Source: JAWKSY01 sp041402125
GTDB taxonomy: Bacteria > Planctomycetota > GCA-002687715 > DRQF01
DNA length: 64,000 nucleotides
Direction of reading: 5' to 3'
NCBI GenBank assembly: GCA_041402125.1
Contig: JAWKSY010000003.1
Coordinates: 310,001-374,000, forward strand
The position numbers and the translations under genes are program-made. This document shows positions 42,123 through 49,817 of the stretch, piece by piece. Below the pieces are notes generated by a model. The model did not search any database. It worked only from the letters and a program-made list of their open reading frames with translations, and was not told where the DNA came from. Each line of letters starts with the position of its first letter. Position 1 is the first letter of the stretch.

Positions 42123-43142
42123 GTGTCCCACGCCTCGCGAATCGCGCCCATCCGCCTCGCCTCGGCCCTCCGGACGGCGTTCGTCGTCCTCGTCCTCGCC
42201 GCGGGGGCCCGCGCCGGCGGCCAGGACGGTCCCGCGCCCGACGTGGCCGCGCTCATCGCCAAGCTGGGCCACTCCGAGTTCGAGATCCGCGAGGAGGCCA
42301 CGACCGCCCTGATCGCCCTCGGCGAGCGCAGCCGTCCCGCCCTGGAGACGGCGCTCGAGTCGGCCGACCTCGAGACGCGACTCCGCATCGAGGCGATCCT
42401 CCGTCTCCTTCCGGTCGAGACCGAGTCGTCGACGACGAGTCTCGAGCCGCAGCGCGTCACCCTGCAGGTCACGGAGCGCCCCCTCGGGGAGGTCGTCACC
42501 CGTCTCGAGCGCGACACCTCGGTGCGCTTCCATCGCCCGCTCCAGGTGCCCGAGGATCGACCGGTGACGCTCGCCCTGTCGGACATGCCCCTGCTCGAGG
42601 CGCTCGATGTCGTCTCGGAGGCGATCGGCTCGCGCTGGGTCCGCGACTACGGAACGGACCTCATCCGCTTCGTCCAGAACCCGGGGGCCCGCCCGATCTG
42701 CCGCTACTTCGGCCCCGTGCGCGTCGCCTTCACCGGCGTGAGCCGCAACGCGAGCCTCCAGTTCGGCATCGGCCGGACCGAGCAGTGCCTTCTCCAGGGG
42801 CAGATCGACCTCGAGCCGGGATGTCGCGTGCTCGGGATCTGGTCTCCGCCCGCCCTGACGGAGGTCCGCGACGATCGCGAGACCGACCTCCGGCCCGAGA
42901 CGCCGCCGATCGAGCAGTTCACGACCGCGCGCGACCGGATGAGCTTCCACTTCTCCTTCGGGCTGCGGGCGCCGGCGAAGGAGGCGGAGTCGATCCGACG
43001 TCTCGCCGGGCGGCTGCGTCTCGCGATCGCGACGAGCTACCAGGTCGTGGAGTTCGACTGCCGACAGGAGAGGGTCCGTTCCGAGGGGAAGACGACCGTC
43101 CGGCTGGCCTCGAACAGCCGCTGCGCGGCGCCGAGCGGATGA
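42123..43142 (+). CDS. Secreted HEAT/STN-like protein
   Basis: 339 residues with a signal peptide (about 1-32, ending GARAGG). A HEAT-like pair follows (LIAKLGHSEFEIREEATTAL and RPALETALESADLETRLRIE). Next is a secretin/STN-like short domain (VTLQVTERPLGEVVTRLERDT and PVTLALSDMPLLEALDVVSE). The C-terminal half is a beta-rich domain I cannot name. The GTG at 42123 has GGAGGA 5 nt upstream; an ATG at 42102 is also in frame. The reading frame ends at a TGA overlapping the next ATG. The two could be one gene with a frameshift near 43115, since the next ORF carries beta-strand sequence that would continue this domain. Confidence 0.65.
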   Translation: MSHASRIAPIRLASALRTAFVVLVLAAGARAGGQDGPAPDVAALIAKLGHSEFEIREEATTALIALGERSRPALETALESADLETRLRIEAILRLLPVETESSTTSLEPQRVTLQVTERPLGEVVTRLERDTSVRFHRPLQVPEDRPVTLALSDMPLLEALDVVSEAIGSRWVRDYGTDLIRFVQNPGARPICRYFGPVRVAFTGVSRNASLQFGIGRTEQCLLQGQIDLEPGCRVLGIWSPPALTEVRDDRETDLRPETPPIEQFTTARDRMSFHFSFGLRAPAKEAESIRRLAGRLRLAIATSYQVVEFDCRQERVRSEGKTTVRLASNSRCAAPSG

Positions 43143-43408
43143 TCGTCGTCGAGATCGAGCGCGAACCGATCGCGGCCGACCGTCTCGCGACGCGGACCGT
43201 CGCCGACGAGGAGGTCGTCTTCCTCGATCCCGACGGGGTCGAGATCGAGGCCCTGGCCCGCCCCATGCGGGGCAGCCGCGCCGAGGCCCAGGTGCTGACC
43301 TTCCGCTTTCCCAAGGATCGCGAGCCGGCTCGGCTCCGCGCCCGCGTCCTGACGGGCGCGAAGGAGGAGGCGATCGACTTCAGCTTCGAGGACGTGCCGC
43401 TGCCCTGA
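43139..43408 (+). CDS. Small ORF continuing the HEAT/STN-like protein in another frame
   Basis: 89 residues starting MIVVEIEREPIAADRLATRT and rich in strands (EVVFLDPDGVEIEAL, AQVLTFRFPKD). GC-rich third positions support coding. Its ATG overlaps the upstream stop (ATGA), so it may be a genuine coupled gene. Equally, it could be the C-terminus of the upstream protein after a single-base indel. No family recognised. Confidence 0.5.
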   Translation: MIVVEIEREPIAADRLATRTVADEEVVFLDPDGVEIEALARPMRGSRAEAQVLTFRFPKDREPARLRARVLTGAKEEAIDFSFEDVPLP

Positions 43409-43473
43409 CGCCGGACGCGGCCCGGCGCGGGGAAGACCTCAGGGATCCGGAACGGGCGCGGACGGAGCGGGAG

Positions 43474-43914
43474 TCAGCTCTTGCGCGCTTCGGCCTCGGC
43501 GACCGGCTCACCGTCGTCGATCGAACGGCGGTCGCCGTAGGTCTTGTCGACGGGATACCAGAACTCCACACGGCCCTCGCCGAGGCGCCAGGTGTAGAAG
43601 ACGATCCGCGCCGCGCGCTCGCCGTAGAACTTGACGATGCCGCGCGAGGCGTCCTCGACCTCGCCGCCGAGTTCGGAGAGCTCGCGCTCGCAGGTCGCGG
43701 CCTTCTCCTTCAGGGCGATGATCTTCTCGCGGTGCTCCGCGATCCGATCCTCGGACGGCGCCTCCGAGCTCTGCTCGGCGAGGAGCTCGATCTCGAAGAT
43801 CGCGCGCTCGTGCCGACGGATGAGCGTCGAGCAGGCCTTGACGTCCATCACGATCCGCCGGACGAGGGGGAGCATCCGGGTGATCTCGTCGGGAGTGAAG
43901 ATCTTGCCCTTCAT
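43474..43914 (-). CDS. DUF2203 family protein
   Basis: 146 residues matching DUF2203: KIFTPDEITRMLPLVRRIV at the start, a coiled-coil middle (about 30-85), then GIVKFYGERAARIVFYTWRLGEGRVEFWYPVD and GDRRSID. The function of this family is unknown. It is a single gene with short spacers on both sides. Confidence 0.88.
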   Translation of the reverse strand: MKGKIFTPDEITRMLPLVRRIVMDVKACSTLIRRHERAIFEIELLAEQSSEAPSEDRIAEHREKIIALKEKAATCERELSELGGEVEDASRGIVKFYGERAARIVFYTWRLGEGRVEFWYPVDKTYGDRRSIDDGEPVAEAEARKS

Positions 43915-44065
43915 GGTGCGTCCGGAGCTTCTCGTCTTACCGCGGATGGCCAGGATCGGACGACGGACACGGAGAAGTCCCGGACCGCCCTCGACCGGAG
44001 GTCAGTGTAATGACGCCGGGTGGCGAATTCAACGAAGGCGAAGGGAGCGCGGGCTCACCGCATCT

Positions 44066-44530
44066 TCATGCACCGACGAGGCGCAGGGCGCCCGGTCGGG
44101 CCGGATCGGCGAGGCGCAGGAGGACGGCGGCGGCCGCGAGGTGGTGAGCGCAGAGTTCGAGACCGCGCGCCAGCGCGACCTCGTGGGCCTCGTTCCGACC
44201 GGGGCCGGTCGCGAGTCCCTCGGCGACCCGCTGGGCCACCGCGCGGAGGCATCCCGCCGCGGCGCGGGCGACCTCGCATCCTCGCAAGCCCGGTTCGGGG
44301 GCGAGTCTGCGACGTCCGGGGTCGCGACGGTCCTCGAGGTCCGCGCGCAGGGAGCGCGCCGCCTCCGTCAGGGCGAAGAGGTGGGACGAGACGGACGAGA
44401 TCCCCTCCTCCGGGCTCCAGTCCCAGAGTTCCTCCGGCAGGTCCTCGAAGACGGTCTCGCAGCGCTCGGCGATCCGCTCGAAACGACCGACCCAGTGCCG
44501 GAAGACCGGCGGGGAATCCTGAACGATCAT
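44066..44530 (-). CDS. DinB-like four-helix protein
   Basis: 154 residues, all helical. FRHWVGRFERIAERCETVFEDLPEELWDWSPEEGISSVSSHLFALTEAARS resembles the first half of the DinB/YfiT-like fold, where a His triad binds metal; histidines near 50 and 135-136 (CAHHLA) could supply two ligands. Confidence in the exact family is moderate. It is transcribed toward DUF2203 and follows sdhB on the same strand. Confidence 0.6.
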   Translation of the reverse strand: MIVQDSPPVFRHWVGRFERIAERCETVFEDLPEELWDWSPEEGISSVSSHLFALTEAARSLRADLEDRRDPGRRRLAPEPGLRGCEVARAAAGCLRAVAQRVAEGLATGPGRNEAHEVALARGLELCAHHLAAAAVLLRLADPARPGALRLVGA

Positions 44531-44628
44531 GCAGCCCTTCTCCCTGTCCCCGTGACGCCCGCGCGGAGCGGCGCCGGAAGGAGGATCGGATGGGAGCGGG
44601 GGAAAATGAAGGCGTCGCTAATCATGCA

Positions 44629-44666
44629 GAGCCCCGCCCCCCGCCGTTGCGGGAGGGGCGGGGCTC
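44629..44666 (-). terminator. Terminator hairpin after sdhB
   Basis: GAGCCCCGCCCC (44629-44640) pairs exactly with GGGGCGGGGCTC (44655-44666), with further CCGC/GCGG pairing inside. It starts 5 nt past the sdhB stop, at the end of the sdhCAB operon. Confidence 0.7.
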
Positions 44667-44670
44667 GCGA

Positions 44671-45438
44671 TCAGTTCTCTTCCTTCAGCGCGGCGACCAG
44701 GTACTCCCGGTTCATGCGCGCGATGTGGCGGACGTCGATGGCCTTGGGGCAGGCGGCGGAGCACTCGAACTCGTTCGTGCAGTTGCCGAACCCCTCGCGG
44801 TCCATCTGCTCCACCATCGCGAGGACGCGCCGATTGCGCTCGGGCTTGCCCTGCGGGAGGAGCGCGAACTGCGAGACCTTCGCTCCGACGAACAGCATCG
44901 CGGAGGCGTTCTTGCAGGAGGCGACGCAGGCTCCGCAGCCGATGCAGGTGGCGGCGTCGAAGGCCTCCGCCGCGACCTCCTGCCCGATCGGGATCGCGTT
45001 GCCGTCCGGCGCCGATCCGGTGTGGATCGAGACGAAGGCCCCCGCCTGCTGGATGCGATCGAAGGCGTTCCGGTCGACGACGAGGTCCTGCAGGACCGGG
45101 AAGGCCTTGGCGCGCCAGGGCTCGAGGGTCAGGACGTCGCCGTTCTTGAACTTGCGCATGTGGAGCTGGCAGACCGTCGTCTCTCGCTCCGGACCGTGCG
45201 CGAGTCCCTCGATCATGAAGCCGCAGGAGCCGCAGATGCCCTCGCGACAGTCGTGCTCGAAGGCGATCGGCCGCTGACCTTCGCGGACGAGACGCTCGTT
45301 CAGGACGTCGAGCATCTCGAGGAAGGACATGTGCGTGTTGACGTCCTTGACGACGTAGGACTCGAAGCGGCCCTCCTCGTTCGGCCGCTCCTGTCGCCAG
45401 ACCTTGAGGGTGATCTCGAGAGTCTGCTCGCTCATCAC
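44671..45438 (-). CDS. sdhB: Succinate dehydrogenase/fumarate reductase iron-sulfur subunit
   Basis: 255 residues carrying the three clusters of complex II. The plant-type [2Fe-2S] site is CREGICGSCGFMIEG. The [4Fe-4S] and [3Fe-4S] sites are CIGCGACVASCKNASAMLF and CSAACPKAIDVRHIARMNREYL. It passes electrons from SdhA to the membrane subunit. The start overlaps the sdhA stop by 4 nt. Confidence 0.96.
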   Translation of the reverse strand: MMSEQTLEITLKVWRQERPNEEGRFESYVVKDVNTHMSFLEMLDVLNERLVREGQRPIAFEHDCREGICGSCGFMIEGLAHGPERETTVCQLHMRKFKNGDVLTLEPWRAKAFPVLQDLVVDRNAFDRIQQAGAFVSIHTGSAPDGNAIPIGQEVAAEAFDAATCIGCGACVASCKNASAMLFVGAKVSQFALLPQGKPERNRRVLAMVEQMDREGFGNCTNEFECSAACPKAIDVRHIARMNREYLVAALKEEN

Positions 45439-46994
45439 TTGTAGCTCCTCTGGCTCGGAGTGACCTCATCGAACGCGAGCTCCTCCTTGTGGAGCTTCGG
45501 TCGCTGGCCTTCTCCCGCGTATTCCCAGGCGGCGACGTACTGGAACTCGTCGTCCATGCGCTTGGCCTCGCCCTCGTCGGTCTGGCTCTCCTCGCGGAAG
45601 TGCCCGCCGCAGGACTCGCGACGCTCGAGGGCGTCGAGCGCCATCGTCTCCGCGAACTCGAGGAAGTCGGCGACGCGCCCGGCCTTCTCGAGCTCGTCGT
45701 TGATGTTCCCCGAGTCGCCGGTGACCTTCACGTCGTTCCAGAACTCCTGGCGGAGCTTCGGGATCGACTCGAGCAGCCCCTTCAGGCCCGCCTCGTTGCG
45801 CGACATCCCGCAATGGTCCCACATCGAGAGTCCGAGCTCGCGATGGAAACTGTCGACGGTGCGGCCGCCCTTCACGCCGAGCAGCTTGTCGGTCCGCGTC
45901 CGGGCGTCGGCCTCGGCCGCGGCGAAGGCCGGATCCTCGGGGCTCACCGCGCCGAGCTTCCGCCCCGCGAGGTGGCTCGCGATCGTGTAGGGGATCACGA
46001 AGTAGCCGTCGGCCAGACCCTGCATGAGGGCGCTGGCGCCGAGACGGTTCGCGCCGTGGTCGGAGAAGTTCGCCTCGCCGAGGACGAAGAGCCCGGGGAT
46101 CGTGCTCTCCAGGTTGTAGTCCACCCAGAGCCCGCCCATCGTGTAGTGGACGGCGGGGTAGATCTTCATCGGCGTCTGGTACGGGTTCTCGCCGCTGATC
46201 TTCTCGTACATCTGGAAGAGGTTGCCGTAGCGGGCGCGGATCGCGTCCTCGCCGTCGCGACGGATGGCGTCGCGGAAGTCGAGGTAGACCGCGAGGCCCG
46301 TCTCGCCCACGCCCCGACCCTCGTCGCAGGCCATCTTCGCGTTCCGCGAGGCCACGTCGCGCGGCACCATGTTCCCGAAGCTCGGGTACTTCCGCTCGAG
46401 GTAGTAGTCGCGCTCCGCGTCCGGGATCTCGGCCGCGCGTCGCCCGTCGCCCACCTTCTTCGGGACCCACACGCGGCCGTCGTTCCGGAGGCTCTCGCTC
46501 ATCAGCGTGAGCTTCGACTGGTAGTCGCCGGAGACCGGGATGCAGGTCGGGTGGATCTGGGTGAAGCAGGGGTTCGCCATGAAGGCCCCGCGACGGTGAC
46601 AGCGCCACGCCGCGGTGACGTTGCTCTTCTTCGCGTTCGTCGAGAGATAGAAGACGTTGCCGTAGCCGCCCGTGCAGAGCAGGACGGCGTGCCCCTCGTG
46701 GCGCTCGTATTCGCCGGTCACGAGGTTGCGCGCGATGACGCCGCGCGCGACGCCGTCCACCATGACGAGGTCGAGCATCTCGCGACGCGGGAGCATCTTG
46801 ACCTTGCCGAGGTTGATCTGCCGGTTCAGCGCGGAGTAGGCGCCGAGGAGGAGCTGCTGACCGGTCTGGCCGCGGGCGTAGAAGGTCCGGGCGACCTGGG
46901 CGCCGCCGAAGGTCCGGTTCGAGAGGACGCCGCCGTACTCCCGCGCGAAGGGGACGCCCTGCGCGACGCACTGGTCGATGATGTTCGCGCTCAC
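45435..46994 (-). CDS. sdhA: Succinate dehydrogenase flavoprotein, main part (frameshifted sdhA)
   Basis: 519 residues, the central and C-terminal part of SdhA, starting MSANIIDQCVAQGVPFAREY. Active-site and FAD-domain blocks are intact: RTFYARGQTGQQLLLGAYSAL, CTGGYGNVFYLSTNA, NPCFTQIHPTCIPVSGD, VPRDVASRNA, YTMGGLWVDYNLESTIPGLFVLGEANFSDHGANRLGASALMQGL. The style (LFYDTIKGGDF, RNDGRVWVPKK) is that of the Bacteroidetes/epsilon-like SdhA with a single cytochrome b subunit. The N-terminal FAD-binding part lies in another frame at 46991-47401; a single missing base near 47024-47032 would rejoin them. The apparent ATG at 46994 is therefore probably internal to the real gene. Confidence 0.9.
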   Translation of the reverse strand: MSANIIDQCVAQGVPFAREYGGVLSNRTFGGAQVARTFYARGQTGQQLLLGAYSALNRQINLGKVKMLPRREMLDLVMVDGVARGVIARNLVTGEYERHEGHAVLLCTGGYGNVFYLSTNAKKSNVTAAWRCHRRGAFMANPCFTQIHPTCIPVSGDYQSKLTLMSESLRNDGRVWVPKKVGDGRRAAEIPDAERDYYLERKYPSFGNMVPRDVASRNAKMACDEGRGVGETGLAVYLDFRDAIRRDGEDAIRARYGNLFQMYEKISGENPYQTPMKIYPAVHYTMGGLWVDYNLESTIPGLFVLGEANFSDHGANRLGASALMQGLADGYFVIPYTIASHLAGRKLGAVSPEDPAFAAAEADARTRTDKLLGVKGGRTVDSFHRELGLSMWDHCGMSRNEAGLKGLLESIPKLRQEFWNDVKVTGDSGNINDELEKAGRVADFLEFAETMALDALERRESCGGHFREESQTDEGEAKRMDDEFQYVAAWEYAGEGQRPKLHKEELAFDEVTPSQRSYK

Positions 46995-47401
46995 CTCGGC
47001 GAGGCGGTAGACGTTGCCCTCGCGGGCGGGAAGTCACCGCCCTTGATCGTGTCGTAGAAGAGCCGGTGGACGCTGTCGTTGTCGTTCTTGTAGTTCTTCG
47101 CCGCGTTGATGCCGCCCTGCGCCGCGATGCTGTGGGCGCGGCGGGCGGAGTCGTGGATGCAGAGGACGGTGACCTCGTATCCCATCTCCGCGAGCGAGGC
47201 CGCCGCGGACGAACCCGCGAGGCCGGTGCCGACGACGACGATCTTGAACTTGCGCCGGTTGTTCGGCGCGACGAGCTTGAGGCCCTCGCGGTGCTTCGCC
47301 CACTTCTCCGCGAGCGGGCCGCCGGGGATCTTCGAGTCGAGCACGTTGGAGCTCCCTCCGTTCTGATTCGGGGCGCGGTCGCCCGCCGCAGTCGTCGCCA
47401 T
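46991..47401 (-). CDS. sdhA: Succinate dehydrogenase flavoprotein, N-terminal fragment (frameshifted sdhA)
   Basis: First about 125 residues of SdhA: a variable start, then the FAD dinucleotide motif VVVGTGLAGSSAAASLAEMG, SIAAQGGINAAKNYKND with the His of the flavin-linkage segment, and LFYDTIKGGDF. After GGDF the frame goes wrong and reads PPARATSTASPR to a stop, whereas the other frame supplies AREGNVYRLAEVSANII. The ATG at 47401 overlaps the sdhC stop (TGATG). Confidence 0.9.
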   Translation of the reverse strand: MATTAAGDRAPNQNGGSSNVLDSKIPGGPLAEKWAKHREGLKLVAPNNRRKFKIVVVGTGLAGSSAAASLAEMGYEVTVLCIHDSARRAHSIAAQGGINAAKNYKNDNDSVHRLFYDTIKGGDFPPARATSTASPR

Positions 47402-48066
47402 CAGCCCTCTCCCCGCCAGAAGCCGAAGAGCCCCGCGAGCGGGAAGGCCGCGAAGCCGATCGCGAACAGGATCGCGAGGCCCCAGCCGAGGGCGCGGGCG
47501 CCCCGGTTGATGCGACCGTGGTTCGCCCCCAGCGACTGGAAGAGGCTGCGGAAGCCGTGCGCGAGGTGCACGCCGACGGCGATCGACCCCGCGAGGTAGA
47601 TCAGCGCGAGGATGGGGTTCTCGAGGACCGAGACGACCTGTCCGTGGAGCTTCTCCCCGCGCAGCGCGGACAGGCCGTCCGCGAAGCGCATCGTCGCCAG
47701 GTGGACGACGAGGAAGCCGAGGACGATCGAACCCGTCACGAACATCGAGGCCGAAGACGGCGTGCTCTCACCAAAGGTCCGCTTGACCTGGTAGCGGACC
47801 GGACGGGCCTCGCGGTTGAGGATCGTCAGGCGCACGGCCATGCCGACGTGGATCGCGAAGAGCGCCAGGAGGGCGAGCTCGGAGACCACGAGGAGCGGCC
47901 CGAGATCGTGGAGCTTCTCGGCGTAGGTGATGAAGGCCTCGCCGTCCTTGCCGGCGAAGAGGCTGAGGTTGCCGAGCAAGTGCATGACCAGGAACCCCGT
48001 CAGGAGGAGTCCCGTCAGGGCCATGATGAACTTGCGGCCCAAGGAGGAGTCGAGGAATCGTCCCAT
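47401..48066 (-). CDS. sdhC: Succinate dehydrogenase cytochrome b subunit
   Basis: 221 residues with five hydrophobic helices, the b558-type single membrane anchor that replaces SdhC plus SdhD. Conserved His residues sit in FLVMHLLGNLS, AIHVGMAV, LVVHLATMR and HLAHGFRSLFQSLG, suitable for two haems and quinone binding. The ATG at 48066 begins MGRFLDSSLGRKFIMALTG. It is first in the sdhCAB operon. Confidence 0.93.
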   Translation of the reverse strand: MGRFLDSSLGRKFIMALTGLLLTGFLVMHLLGNLSLFAGKDGEAFITYAEKLHDLGPLLVVSELALLALFAIHVGMAVRLTILNREARPVRYQVKRTFGESTPSSASMFVTGSIVLGFLVVHLATMRFADGLSALRGEKLHGQVVSVLENPILALIYLAGSIAVGVHLAHGFRSLFQSLGANHGRINRGARALGWGLAILFAIGFAAFPLAGLFGFWRGEG

Positions 48067-48451
48067 GCGTTCGGAGGTCCTTTGACCGTCGCGACAGTGG
48101 CTCTCCTCCGCGACGCGCGCGTTCGCGGCGCGGCGAGGGCCGGGAAACGGCCCCGCCGGCGAGCCCCGAGGACCCCCCGACGTCCGTCGCGAGGAGGATA
48201 ACCGCGGGGAGCCCCCGCGACGACCCGACGGGGAGCGTCTTTTTGCCCCATCCACCCCCCTCGCAAGGACATGTGACGCGATCGCCCCCGCGACGCCCCG
48301 CGGCCGGGGCCGTCCGGGCCGACGAATCCGCCGGCGCGGTCAGGCCCGGCCCCCTCCGGGGCCGATGGGGACGGAGGGGCGAGGGGCCGCTCGCGGTGCG
48401 CCGTCCGCCGCGTGTTACCCTCGGTGCGTCCCCGGCCGGAGCGAGACGAAC
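48067..48451. other. Divergent intergenic region sdhC / radical SAM gene
   Basis: 385 bp without a gene. It should hold the sdhCAB promoter on the minus strand and the radical SAM promoter on the plus strand. A T-run (GTCTTTTTGCC, 48237) is the only AT-rich mark. I see no convincing -35/-10 pair or long inverted repeat. Confidence 0.4.
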
Positions 48452-49729
48452 TTGAGCGACGAGCGCGACATCGATTACGCCGCCCTGACCCGCGAGAACG
48501 AGCGGGCGGTCCTGGCCTCCGAGGAGGCCGCGCGGGCTCGCGTCGACGCCCTGCCGATGAAGATCACCTTCGAGTTCACCGGCGACTGCAACCTCCACTG
48601 CTTCTTCTGCGACTGCGAGTTCGGTCGCAACGTCATGCGGCGCGAGGGCGTCCACCGCTTCGCGATGGACGAGGAGAAGTTCCGGTGGATGGCCGAGAAC
48701 GCCTTCCCCCGCGCGACGATCGTCAACCCGACCGTCGTCGGGGAGCCCTTCACCTTCCCCTTCTTCGACGTGATGCTCGAGTACGCCGAGCGCTACGACG
48801 TGAAGCTGGAGATCGTGACCAACGGCATGCTCCTGAAGGGCCCGCGGATGGAGCGACTCCTGCCGCTCCTGGACCGTCTCATCATGAGCTTCGACGGCGG
48901 GACGAAGGAGGTCTTCGAGCACTGCCGCACCGGCTCGAAGTTCGAGGTCGGGAGCGAGAACCTGCGCGCCTTCCGGGACCCCCGGAGAAAGCTCGGCCTC
49001 GAGCGCCAGGCGAAGTTCTCCTTCGGCGTCACCCTCATGCGGGAGAACATCGAGGACCTGGTCAAGATCGTCGAGTGGGGCCACGAGCTCGGCGCCGACG
49101 AGGTCAACGCCGGACACCTCCTCGTCTTCACCAAGGAGCTGCGCGGTTCCTCCCTCTTCGGCCACAAGGCCCTCTCGAACCGGATGATCGCGGCCGCCCA
49201 GGCTCGCGCCCGGGAGCTCGGCGTCCGCATGACGGCGCCGGCGCCCTTCGATCTCGACGGCGAGGACGAGGTCGGCGAGGCGCCGGAGACGCCGGCGGAG
49301 ATCACCGGTCTCGTCCCCTCCGCGGCCCATCTCGGCGGCGATCAGCACCCCCGCCCTTCCGATTCGACCTACCTCGCGGCCGAGGCGCCGGCGCCGAGCT
49401 GGGCGGAGGGACGCTTCTGGTGCAAGTTCGCCTGGCGCGAGGTGTTCATCAATTACTTCGGCGACGTCGCCCCCTGCTGCCACCAGGGGCGCCCCGTCGT
49501 CGGCAACGTCTTCACCGATCCCTGGGACGAGATCTGGAACGGCGTCGAGTACCAGCTCCTCCGCTCGAGCCTGTACGAGCGGAAGCCGCGCCCCTACTGC
49601 GCGTCCTGCTCCCTGCTCGCCGAACAGGGGCTCGTCGACTACGACGAGAAGGGCTACATCTTCGAGGACCGCTACCCCGACCAGGATCGGGCGGACACGA
49701 GCCGCCCCGGTCGGCGCGCCCGCGACTGA
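48452..49729 (+). CDS. Radical SAM/SPASM domain protein
   Basis: 425 residues from a TTG start with GGAG upstream. The cluster motif is C46-x3-C50-x2-C53 (GDCNLHCFFC). A SAM-binding core follows (VVGEPFTFPFFD, LEIVTNGMLLKG, IMSFDGGTKEVFE). The C-terminus is a SPASM-like auxiliary cluster region: FWCKFAWREVFINYFGDVAPCCHQGRPVVGNVFTDPWDEIWN then CASCSLL. Such proteins modify peptides or carbohydrates; no peptide substrate gene or transporter is adjacent. The 60 residues around 270-320 are an Asp/Pro-rich insert. Confidence 0.85.
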   Translation: MSDERDIDYAALTRENERAVLASEEAARARVDALPMKITFEFTGDCNLHCFFCDCEFGRNVMRREGVHRFAMDEEKFRWMAENAFPRATIVNPTVVGEPFTFPFFDVMLEYAERYDVKLEIVTNGMLLKGPRMERLLPLLDRLIMSFDGGTKEVFEHCRTGSKFEVGSENLRAFRDPRRKLGLERQAKFSFGVTLMRENIEDLVKIVEWGHELGADEVNAGHLLVFTKELRGSSLFGHKALSNRMIAAAQARARELGVRMTAPAPFDLDGEDEVGEAPETPAEITGLVPSAAHLGGDQHPRPSDSTYLAAEAPAPSWAEGRFWCKFAWREVFINYFGDVAPCCHQGRPVVGNVFTDPWDEIWNGVEYQLLRSSLYERKPRPYCASCSLLAEQGLVDYDEKGYIFEDRYPDQDRADTSRPGRRARD

Positions 49730-49760
49730 TCCCTCGACCCGCGACGACCCCATCACGCGA

Positions 49761-49790
49761 ACGGCCCGGCGTCCGAGGACGCCGGGCCGT
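49761..49790. terminator. Bidirectional terminator between radical SAM gene and aconitase-like gene
   Basis: ACGGCCCGGCGTCC (49761-49774) and its exact complement (49777-49790) form a 14-bp stem between convergent stops. Confidence 0.75.
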
Positions 49791-49817
49791 CTGCGTTCGC
49801 GTCGGATCGGGAGTCGA

